DNA of 6,476 bases, taken from assembly GCA_002394965.1 (NCBI GenBank), contig DGVL01000039.1, positions 1-6,476 of the forward strand. The letters run 5' to 3'. The notes under the pieces are model-generated. The model saw only the letters and a list, made by a program, of their open reading frames with translations. It ran no database searches and had not been told where the DNA came from. Shown here in pieces: positions 1-5,481 of the stretch (positions are counted from its first letter, which is position 1; every line of letters begins with the position of its first letter). The stretch is from Lachnospira sp. UBA4285. GTDB lineage: Bacteria; Bacillota; Clostridia; Lachnospirales; Lachnospiraceae. The translations under genes were made by a program, and so were the position numbers.

Positions 1-79
1 ATCCTTACGGTAATTTCTTACCTTCTGTTGAACGGAGCGTCCTTCTCTCATGCCTGACAGACATCGCACTCTTCTAGTT
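1..79. other. Unassigned stretch at the window edge
   Basis: No gene is recognised here. On the minus strand it directly follows the break point of the second tRNA-Arg 5' half, where the 3' half of the tRNA should be. It contains no GTTCGA-type T-loop and no CAGAGAC acceptor strand, so it does not complete the tRNA. A small perfect hairpin (GGTAA at 9-13, TTACC at 18-22, four-base loop) is present without a T-run. It could be element-end or flanking chromosomal sequence; the window edge prevents a decision. Confidence 0.4.
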
Positions 80-119
80 CTTAGGAGGCGTGTGCTCTAT
101 CCTGCTGAGCTACAGAGAC
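80..119 (-). pseudogene. Truncated tRNA-Arg(CCT), 5' half, second copy
   Basis: Read on the minus strand from 119, this is a clean tRNA 5' half: acceptor strand GTCTCTG (119-113), TA, D arm GCTC...GAGC, the 5' anticodon-stem strand CACGC (92-88) and a seven-base loop CTCCTAA (87-81) whose anticodon is CCT (85-83), reading Arg AGG codons. After the loop only one stem base (G, 80) is kept; the expected GCGTG strand, T arm and CAGAGAC acceptor strand are absent. It matches the copy at 213-258 except for one D-loop base and the upper anticodon stem, which shows it is a duplicate half and not a chance resemblance. It cannot make a functional tRNA from what is visible. I infer a recombination junction at the anticodon loop. 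Confidence 0.75.
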
Positions 120-144
120 CTATCTGAAATGACCAAAAAACCAC

Positions 145-164
145 TTCTCAGTCATTCTCAGTCA
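145..164. repeat. Perfect tandem 10-bp repeat TTCTCAGTCA x2
   Basis: TTCTCAGTCA occurs at 145-154 and again immediately at 155-164, identical in all ten bases. An inverted copy of its core, TGAGAA, follows at 174-179, so either direct copy could also pair with it. The block lies between two broken tRNA-Arg halves in an AT-richer stretch. Short direct repeats of this size beside a tRNA target are typical of arm-type binding sites for tyrosine integrases or excisionases. That role is inferred, since no integrase gene is in the window. Confidence 0.6.
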
Positions 165-181
165 CTATGAAATTGAGAAAT

Positions 182-198
182 CCCTTATTTTACAAGGG
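182..198. repeat. Small hairpin next to the tRNA-Arg junction
   Basis: CCCTT (182-186) and AAGGG (194-198) form a perfect 5-bp stem with a seven-base AT-rich loop. The pairing is extended imperfectly by flanking AAAT/GTTT bases. On the minus strand it follows the break of the first tRNA-Arg half by about 14 bases. It could be a weak terminator of the truncated tRNA transcript or part of an element end; the following bases are not a clear T-run. Confidence 0.4.
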
Positions 199-212
199 TT
201 TCAGCCGATTAA

Positions 213-258
213 CGTCCGCTTAGGAGGCGGACGCTCTATCCAGCTGAGCTACAGAGAC
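213..258 (-). pseudogene. Truncated tRNA-Arg(CCT), 5' half, first copy
   Basis: On the minus strand from 258 the sequence reads as a normal tRNA-Arg(CCT): acceptor strand GTCTCTG (258-252), TA, D stem GCTC/GAGC with a standard AGCTGGATA loop, and a fully paired anticodon arm TCCGC-CTCCTAA-GCGGA with anticodon CCT at 224-222. After the anticodon arm (about 213) the sequence loses tRNA character: there is no variable loop plus T arm with TTCGA, no CAGAGAC strand and no CCA. An intact gene would need about 30 more matching bases. It therefore seems to be a 5' half joined to foreign sequence, as when an integrase cuts in the anticodon region. A group I intron is unlikely in the space available before the second copy, and no 3' exon is visible. 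Confidence 0.75.
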
Positions 259-263
259 ACAAA

Positions 264-293
264 CAGGCCGACATATAATATTTTGCCGGCCTG
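264..293 (-). promoter_or_regulatory. GC-rich inverted repeat around a possible tRNA promoter
   Basis: CAGGCCG (264-270) and CGGCCTG (287-293) are perfect inverted repeats around 16 AT-rich bases. On the minus strand the AT-rich loop holds a TATATG (277-272) placed 16 bases after TTGTTT (299-294), with the first tRNA-Arg half starting at 258. This is plausible but weak as a tRNA promoter. Alternatively the stem, followed by GTTTGTG, may act as a weak terminator of transcription coming from the ABC operon. The sequence alone does not separate these readings. Confidence 0.35.
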
Positions 294-304
294 AAACAAA
301 ACGC

Positions 305-364
305 CGGCAGACAGCCTCGCAGCTGCGGCAGACGTTTTGAGGAGCGCTCCTGTATGTCTGCCGC
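305..364 (-). terminator. Competing hairpins downstream of the ABC operon, terminator-like
   Basis: Two pairings compete for one strand. GTCTGCCGC (356-364) is complementary over nine bases to GCGGCAGAC (325-333), enclosing a perfect 12-bp palindrome AGGAGCGCTCCT (340-351). The same strand can instead pair over eight bases with CGGCAGAC (305-312). In minus-strand RNA only the second, longer-range pairing is followed by a T-rich tail (GCGTTTTGTTT). It lies 124 bases past the permease stop codon, so an operon terminator is the simplest reading. The T-run is interrupted, so efficiency is uncertain. Confidence 0.45.
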
Positions 365-487
365 TGCCTTTACATGCGGAAATTATTTTAACACAGCCTC
401 CGTCAAAGGGCAAGCACATGCTCTTTCCCTCGGGCGGCTCTTTCTTTCCGCCTGCTTCCGGCCCCGCGCCTTGTCCGCCGGTTCGGT
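365..487. other. Intergenic spacer below the permease gene
   Basis: This is the 3' flank of the permease gene. I see no open frame with a ribosome binding site, no tRNA and no clear hairpin with a T-run. Plus-strand open frames crossing it are shadows that run into the antisense of the permease. Confidence 0.5.
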
Positions 488-2638
488 TCAGGCACCTGTC
501 CCTGCCGGCGATGCGGCTTCCTGGCTCTTATACTTCCTGAAAAGTTCCCGGAACGTCGTCTCAGATGTCGGAGCGAGCTCAAAAGACTGATAGGTACCGT
601 CGGGATATGTCACCTGGACAGATGCTGTGGTTTCCGTACTTCTCTCCGTCTGAATCTGTGTTTTCCGCTTCAGAACAGACAGCATCTCCTGAATTGCGGC
701 CGGATCGGTAAGTTCGAGTCCCTTATCATCCGTACCGTCATATAGATACAAATCCAGCTTCTTCGGATACGAACCCGCCGAGGCCTTGAATGTTCTCTCC
801 GGATAAACGCCCATCGCTGCAAGCTGCTCCAGGACATTGCTGTAGGACGGATAAATGTACAGGGTATAGTCATAATACTTCGACCAGTCTGCAGTTTCTT
901 TTCCGTCTGTCATACCTCGGATCTCCAGCGTGCACAGCGGCGTCTGCGCCTCCAGCTGTGCCAATGTCTGAGATGTCGAATCCTGCGCCAGCGCGTCGAC
1001 CAGAGCCTGGCGCTTGTCTGCATTCAGAGACAGGCTGACCGGGTCTGCGCTGTCTTCCGGATCCCAGGCCGAGACAGCTGCATCTGTGAAGTCAGACGGA
1101 AGCGCGGCTGTCAGATAATAGTTCTTCCGATACTCCCCGGACTCCGACAGCTTTTCTGCCACGCTGCACAGCCGGGCTGTGCTGACCGGATATCTCCGAT
1201 AAGCCTTCCGGCCGTTCTTCAAAAGATATCCGATCACGACGGAGGTCTCCCGACTCTCTGCATCGGATGCCTCCGTTAACCTCCCGGATGCCCGGCTTTC
1301 CACGCAGTTCTGCGCCAGATCATACGCAGCCCCGTACTCGCGGAAGAATGCACCGCTTTCACCTGTCTCATAATCGTAATAATCATAGTACGAATTCTCT
1401 GAGAGCCACGGATCTGCGACGTTTGAATTCACGCTCATCGCCTGGACGTCCGTCTTGTCCGGGAGCCAGAGATTCACCCGCATTGGGTCACACGCCATGA
1501 AGGCAAATACCACAAGACTTATGGCCGTCCCCGCGCAGCCCGACTTCCAGTGCCGCCTGATGTTGCGGAAATCCGGCTGAAACAAAAGCTCCAGCACCGT
1601 GTGAATCAGGAATGCACCAAACAGCAGGCCGAATGCCATCCATGGGATACTTACCGACGGGCTGTAACTGTATACTACGCCGGTAACGGGATTCGTGGTG
1701 TAGTAGCCGGAAACATTCTGATGGGCAATTGTCCCCAGAAGCATGCCGATGCCAAGAGATGACGGCACCATGATCATGCACTTGATCACCGTCGTCTCCC
1801 GGTTAAAAGGGAATGCATTGCCTGCCGCCTCCGACGGTCTCAGGCAGTACGCCGCCAGAGCACCGGCAAACGCTGCCGCACCGTAGCAGAGAAGCCCAAG
1901 GCAGGGAACGGCATGGCCAAGCCGTTCTTCCGCTGCCCCGTACGCCAGGAACGCCGGCGACAGCCACAGAAACCGGGTATCGGATGCCGCACGGACAATC
2001 GTGTCAAAGAATACAGACTGCAAGGCTTCCAGCAGCCAGTACAGAAGCGGTCCGTACAGCCAGAGCAGCGCCGTCATGACTACCGTCGTCATGATCCGGG
2101 CTGAAAGCACCACCGCCAGCACCACAAAGGAATACAGGCAGCAGAACACCAGAATGGCGAATGCCATCCCTCGAAGTCCGATCCCCACAAGCCGCCAGGA
2201 AAGCACGCCCCTCGCCGCCGGCATCAGAATAACCGCCGCAAGGTCGCAGACGACGAAAGGCACCAGAACCTGCAGTGCGCCTGACGTGAAAATTGCTGAA
2301 AAGAGAACGCCCCTCCTCGCCGCCGTGCTGTTGTAGAAATCCACCTGCTCCTGCGAATGAAGCCACAGGTATCCGCTGTACCCGGCCAGAATCGCCGCGA
2401 TGAGCGCCAGTGTGACAAGAAAGGCGGACCGGATGCCGAGATAACTCTCCGCAATGTAGGCGATGCGGTCATAATATCCGCTGCCACCGTCCAGGCCTCC
2501 TGTCATGGCATCGCCCAGCGTGAAGTAATACCCGATCACAAGCGCAAAGATGCCTGTGACAGTGATCAGAAATGGCAGCCATCTGCGCTCCCGCACGTTT
2601 TGCGCGATCAGTTTATGAAAAGAGAGTCCGGATATCAT
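488..2638 (-). CDS. ABC-2 type transporter permease with a large C-terminal soluble domain (DUF6449-like)
   Basis: This is the membrane subunit of the ABC transporter whose ATPase is encoded just upstream. With the start at 2638 it has about 716 residues. Roughly nine hydrophobic segments fall near residues 21-41, 72-94, 111-140, 151-180, 182-206, 238-265, 284-304, 329-353 and 366-383. After the second is SQEQVDFYNS...RRGVLF, resembling the DFYHSLPxxR motif of ABC-2 permeases. The last ~330 residues are soluble and contain a Tyr/Asp-rich run, YYDYYDYE, near 417-424; the opening of this part (DPMRVNLWLPDKTDV) recalls DUF6449, but this is from memory and not a search. I prefer ATG 2638 because GGAGG lies 9 bases before it; ATG 2659 is in frame (723 residues), but its GGAGG is 12 bases away. 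The gene overlaps the ATPase end by 26 nt, suggesting translational coupling. The substrate is unknown. Confidence 0.85.
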   Translation of the reverse strand: MISGLSFHKLIAQNVRERRWLPFLITVTGIFALVIGYYFTLGDAMTGGLDGGSGYYDRIAYIAESYLGIRSAFLVTLALIAAILAGYSGYLWLHSQEQVDFYNSTAARRGVLFSAIFTSGALQVLVPFVVCDLAAVILMPAARGVLSWRLVGIGLRGMAFAILVFCCLYSFVVLAVVLSARIMTTVVMTALLWLYGPLLYWLLEALQSVFFDTIVRAASDTRFLWLSPAFLAYGAAEERLGHAVPCLGLLCYGAAAFAGALAAYCLRPSEAAGNAFPFNRETTVIKCMIMVPSSLGIGMLLGTIAHQNVSGYYTTNPVTGVVYSYSPSVSIPWMAFGLLFGAFLIHTVLELLFQPDFRNIRRHWKSGCAGTAISLVVFAFMACDPMRVNLWLPDKTDVQAMSVNSNVADPWLSENSYYDYYDYETGESGAFFREYGAAYDLAQNCVESRASGRLTEASDAESRETSVVIGYLLKNGRKAYRRYPVSTARLCSVAEKLSESGEYRKNYYLTAALPSDFTDAAVSAWDPEDSADPVSLSLNADKRQALVDALAQDSTSQTLAQLEAQTPLCTLEIRGMTDGKETADWSKYYDYTLYIYPSYSNVLEQLAAMGVYPERTFKASAGSYPKKLDLYLYDGTDDKGLELTDPAAIQEMLSVLKRKTQIQTERSTETTASVQVTYPDGTYQSFELAPTSETTFRELFRKYKSQEAASPAGTGA

Positions 2639-3515
2639 ACCCTGCCACCTCCGTTTCATTGATGAAAATTTCCTCCAGTGTCAGCGGCAGAAGTTCTGCA
2701 AACACCGGCTCAGCCGCATCTACGACAGCTTTCACTCCCTGTGCCTGTCCTCTGACCACCAGTGTCAGCATGGAGCCGCGTTCCTCACGGCGCACGACCT
2801 GCAGCCTCGCAAGCATTGCGTCACGCTTCTGCGGATCCGCTATCACACACTGCACTTTCTGAAGCCCCAGTTTCATGTCAGCCAGATTCCGGGAGAACAG
2901 AATACCTCCCTTATAGAGCATGCCAACCTCGTCGCAGAAATCTTCAAGCTCCCGCATATTGTGCGATGCGATGACCGGCGTGAACGGCCGGTCCGCCATC
3001 TCACCGGCAAAGATACTCTTCACCCCCTGCCGCATCACCGGGTCAAGCCCGTCAAAGGTCTCGTCACACAGAAGAACTTCCGTGTTCGAGCAGACTCCCA
3101 GCAGAACCGAAACCTGCTTCTTCATGCCTTTTGAGAACGTCCGGATCCGGCGTTTTCTGTCCAGTCCGATTTTATCCAGCATCGAAAAGAACCGCTTCTC
3201 ATCAAATGCCGGATAAAACGTCTCATATGTCTTCGCCATGTCTTCCGGAGAAGCCCCGACCGGTGCATACCAGCTGTCTGAGAGAAAACAGATCTGACTT
3301 TTGACCTCCGGGTTTTCATAGACCGGCTTTCCGTTGTAACAGATATCCCCTTCGTCTGCCTTCAGAACACCTGCCAGCATCCTGAGCAGTGTGCTCTTGC
3401 CGGCTCCGTTGGTGCCGATCAGGCCATACACCTGGTTGTCCTGAATTTCCGCACTCATGTTCAGGACCGCGGGCACGCCGTCAAAGCGTTTCGTCACATT
3501 CCGGATCTCAAACAT
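2613..3515 (-). CDS. ABC transporter ATP-binding protein (YtrB-like)
   Basis: This 300-residue cytoplasmic ATPase would power the permease encoded next. Visible motifs are the Walker A GTNGAGKST (34-42), a divergent signature FSKGMKKQ (127-134) in place of LSGGQ, Walker B VLLCDE (147-152), D-loop GLD (156-158) and the switch histidine H185 in ASHN. The Q-loop position reads ICFLSDS, without a clear glutamine, which I recall as common in YtrB-type ATPases. The last ~90 residues form a C-terminal extension. The true start is ATG 3515: AAGGAGGAG lies just upstream and MFEIRNVTKRF is the usual ABC opening. The open frame continues upstream to 3605, but that part only shadows the regulator gene. 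The ATG overlaps the end of the GntR gene by 8 nt, so the genes are co-transcribed and probably coupled. Family is certain; export versus sensing role is inference. Confidence 0.93.
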   Translation of the reverse strand: MFEIRNVTKRFDGVPAVLNMSAEIQDNQVYGLIGTNGAGKSTLLRMLAGVLKADEGDICYNGKPVYENPEVKSQICFLSDSWYAPVGASPEDMAKTYETFYPAFDEKRFFSMLDKIGLDRKRRIRTFSKGMKKQVSVLLGVCSNTEVLLCDETFDGLDPVMRQGVKSIFAGEMADRPFTPVIASHNMRELEDFCDEVGMLYKGGILFSRNLADMKLGLQKVQCVIADPQKRDAMLARLQVVRREERGSMLTLVVRGQAQGVKAVVDAAEPVFAELLPLTLEEIFINETEVAGYDIRTLFS

Positions 3516-3894
3516 GCTCTCCTCCTTCCCTGTATATCTCCTCAATAAGCGACAGAATCTCCTCCTTTGGAATCTGAGCCTGCATGGCTTCCCGCAGACT
3601 CGCACCCAGCTGTGCCTTCAGTGCTTCCCGCTTCTTCTCACGGAGTATCTGAAGATGCCTGACGTCCGCCACAAAGCTTCCCCGTCCGCGCACCGTGTAG
3701 ATATATCCGTCCCGCTCCAGCTCCGCGAATGCCTTCTGAACCGTATTGGGATTCACAGACTCCTGCTGCGCGACCTGCCTCACCGAGGGCATCTGCTCAT
3801 CCTCGGGCATAACACCGCTGAGTATCAGCTTTTCAAAATATTCCGCGATCTGTTCGTATACCGGCCGCGGATCCTGAAGATGAATCATATCCAC
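3508..3894 (-). CDS. GntR-family transcriptional regulator, YtrA subfamily
   Basis: This 128-residue DNA-binding protein probably represses its own operon. Residues about 10-78 form the winged helix-turn-helix of the GntR family: PVYEQIAEYF, then the MPSVRQVAQQ...NPNTVQKAFAELERDGYI recognition segment and the wing VRGRGSFV. Only ~50 residues follow, mostly helical and charged. That is too short for an FCD, UTRA or aminotransferase-like effector domain and matches the short YtrA subfamily, which normally sits with ABC transporter genes. The start is GTG 3894 (protein MDMIHLQDP...), with GGAGG 11 bases upstream; the in-frame ATG at 3888 is 17 bases from it and less likely. It is first in an operon with the ATPase and permease, and an inverted repeat over the promoter -10 is the likely operator. 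The inducing signal is unknown. Confidence 0.92.
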   Translation of the reverse strand: MDMIHLQDPRPVYEQIAEYFEKLILSGVMPEDEQMPSVRQVAQQESVNPNTVQKAFAELERDGYIYTVRGRGSFVADVRHLQILREKKREALKAQLGASLREAMQAQIPKEEILSLIEEIYREGGEHV

Positions 3895-3958
3895 TGGCGC
3901 ATAGCCCTCCTCTCTGTCAGATATAGGACATTATTCATATACGTCCTTCCGTGTCATC

Positions 3959-3979
3959 TGTACTATTTATAATAATACA
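3959..3979. promoter_or_regulatory. Inverted repeat over the -10 box, candidate GntR operator
   Basis: Read on the minus strand, the half-sites are TGTAtTATT and AATAgTACA around a three-base centre. Eight of the ten base pairs are symmetric across 21 bp. The repeat contains the TATTAT -10 element, so a bound dimer would block RNA polymerase. YtrA-type regulators bind dyads near their own promoters; the assignment to this regulator comes from position and symmetry, not from a binding result. A weaker dyad (AGGAC 3925-3929 / GTCCT 3943-3947) lies in the leader. Confidence 0.65.
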
Positions 3980-3999
3980 CTTAGGCTGTAAGTTGTCAA
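3972..3999 (-). promoter_or_regulatory. Sigma-A type promoter of the GntR-ABC operon
   Basis: On the minus strand a perfect -35 TTGACA (3999-3994) is followed, after a 16-base spacer, by TATTAT (3977-3972). The next suitable start would be near 3965, giving a leader of about 70 bases before the GTG at 3894. No other promoter-like pair of this quality is seen between the upstream terminator and the GntR gene. Confidence 0.8.
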
Positions 4000-4004
4000 G
4001 TGGG

Positions 4005-4048
4005 AAAAAACAGCTGCCCCGGTACCCGGACAGGTACAGAGACAGCTG
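4005..4048 (-). terminator. Strong intrinsic terminator of the peptidase-transporter operon
   Basis: On the minus strand CAGCTGTCTCTGTACC (4048-4033) pairs with GGTACCGGGGCAGCTG (4026-4011) across a six-base loop: 13 Watson-Crick pairs, two G-U pairs and one mismatch. An uninterrupted TTTTTT (4010-4005) follows. It starts 38 bases beyond the transporter stop codon. Its T-run ends five bases before the -35 of the next operon, so it insulates the two units. Confidence 0.92.
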
Positions 4049-4086
4049 CTCAAAAGTCATCGTGCCCGGCAGAAAGCACCGGCGCT

Positions 4087-5457
4087 TCACAGGAAATATG
4101 TCACAATACCGTAAATAACCAGGAATCCGGTGATAGCCGGCAGGATCCAGCTCAGATAGAACCGGAAGCCCTTCCACATCTTCATCCCCCTGCCTTCATT
4201 GACTTCCTGTATGTAGTTGTCAAATCCCCAGCCAAAGCGGTGTGTACAGAACAGAATTATCAGAAAGGAACCCACCGGCAGGCATATATTCGACACATAG
4301 AAGTCTTCCAGATCCATGACCGAGTTGCCCGCGCGCAGTGGCTGAAAAGCACTCCAGACATTGAACCCAAGGGCGCAGGGAAGCGCCAGAAGCGACAGCG
4401 CGATGCCGTTGATGATGCCGGCTTTCTTTCTCGGCGTTCCGCGAAGGTCGATCATGTAGGACTGAAGATTCTCGAATACGCCGATCATCGTAGAAAATGC
4501 TGCAAAAAACAGAAAAAGGAAAAACACCGTCCCCCAGAGTCTTCCAAGCGGCATCGATTCGAATACCAGCGGGAGCGTCTTGAAGATGAGACCCGGCCCC
4601 GCGCCCGGGTCCACGCCATACGCAAAGCAGGCGGGAAAGATGATGAGGCCGGATGTGATGGCGACAATCGTGTCAAGCACCGTCACAATCAGCGCTTCTC
4701 CGGTCAGAGACCGGTCCCGGTCGATATAGCTCCCGAAGATTTCCATGCTGCCCATGCCGATGGACAAGGTGAAAAAGCTCTGGTTCAGGGCCGAATAACA
4801 TACATTCCAGAATCCCTGCTGCTTCACATGATCAACACTCGGAACAAGATAGAAGGACAGCCCCTTCGACGCTCCCGGCAGTGTAAAGGACCGCACCGCC
4901 ATCAGCAGCATCAGAATGATCAGCATCGTCATGACGACCTTGGTCACCTTTTCAACACTGTTCTGAAGGGAGAAGGAGCAGACGAGAGCTGTGAGAATCA
5001 CGACGGCAAGCATACATCCGACCTGAACCGCCGGGGACGCCATCATAGCGCTGTAAACCGCATCGACGCCGCCCGCATCAAGTCCCGAAAAGCGCCCTGA
5101 AGCCATCAGGCCGGTGTAATACAGGATCCAGCCGGCAATGACCGAGTAATACATCAGCAGGCAGTAGTTGCCTGCCATCGCGAAATACCCCGACACGTGC
5201 CATCTGCTGCCTTCTGGCTCGAGCGCACGCAGCGCTGGAAGAATGCTCTTGTGGCTCGCGCGGCCGACAGAATACTCCATTGTCAGAATCGGAATGCCCA
5301 GAATTGCCAGGAAGGCCAGATAGATCAGAACAAACAGTCCGCCGCCGTTCTGACCCGTGATGTACGGAAAGCGCCAGACATTGCCAAGTCCAATGGCACA
5401 TCCGGCTGAAAGCAGTATAAATCCGAGCCTCGATCCGAGCTTTTCTCTTTTCCCCAT
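4087..5457 (-). CDS. Sodium-dependent amino-acid transporter, SNF/NSS family
   Basis: This 456-residue inner-membrane symporter uses the Na+ gradient to import a small substrate, in this family usually an amino acid. The NSS fingerprint is clear: AIGLGNVWRFPY (21-32) in TM1, with G23-L24-G25-N26 and R29 matching the unwound Na+/substrate site of LeuT, then NGGGLFVLIY (37-46). TM6 carries SFFTLSIGMG (227-236), equivalent to the LeuT FTLS segment. TM8 carries FSTMIG (321-326), with S322/T323 at the second Na+ site. I count about eleven membrane segments, the last at 432-455, as in MhsT-like bacterial members and not the twelve of LeuT. The start ATG 5457 follows AGAGGGA at normal distance. It begins 24 nt after the peptidase gene, so the two are one operon. 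The substrate cannot be fixed from sequence. Confidence 0.93.
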   Translation of the reverse strand: MGKREKLGSRLGFILLSAGCAIGLGNVWRFPYITGQNGGGLFVLIYLAFLAILGIPILTMEYSVGRASHKSILPALRALEPEGSRWHVSGYFAMAGNYCLLMYYSVIAGWILYYTGLMASGRFSGLDAGGVDAVYSAMMASPAVQVGCMLAVVILTALVCSFSLQNSVEKVTKVVMTMLIILMLLMAVRSFTLPGASKGLSFYLVPSVDHVKQQGFWNVCYSALNQSFFTLSIGMGSMEIFGSYIDRDRSLTGEALIVTVLDTIVAITSGLIIFPACFAYGVDPGAGPGLIFKTLPLVFESMPLGRLWGTVFFLFLFFAAFSTMIGVFENLQSYMIDLRGTPRKKAGIINGIALSLLALPCALGFNVWSAFQPLRAGNSVMDLEDFYVSNICLPVGSFLIILFCTHRFGWGFDNYIQEVNEGRGMKMWKGFRFYLSWILPAITGFLVIYGIVTYFL

Positions 5458-5481
5458 TTTCTTCCCTCTTATTCTCCTTTT

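Noticed and set aside
145..164. CRISPR-like repeat
   Set aside because: There are only two ten-base units, directly abutting with no spacers, and no cas gene is present.
80..258. tRNA-Arg gene split by a group I intron
   Set aside because: Bacterial tRNA-Arg(CCU) genes can carry anticodon-loop introns, but only about 95 bases separate the two halves, both halves are 5' halves, and no 3' exon or intron core is visible.
337..590. Small plus-strand open frames at the left edge
   Set aside because: They lack ribosome binding sites, their products are Pro/Ala/Ser-rich without family features, and they run into the antisense of the permease gene.
3516..3605. N-terminal extension of the ABC ATPase reading frame
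   Set aside because: The extension (MRVCGKPCRLRF...) overlaps the GntR coding region, is Arg/Cys-rich without ABC similarity, and a strong ribosome binding site sits directly before the ATG at 3515.
3885..3902. Five-codon open frame (MRQWI) in the GntR leader, overlapping the GTG start
   Set aside because: Its ATG lies only three bases after the GGAGG, too close for efficient initiation, and the peptide is too short to interpret. The same site is well placed for the GTG of the regulator.
4000..5100. Long plus-strand open frame of 366 residues
   Set aside because: It lies antisense to the SNF transporter, whose NSS motifs are unmistakable. The plus-strand product is rich in Arg, His, Lys and Gln with no recognisable domain, as expected for a shadow of a GC-rich membrane-protein gene.
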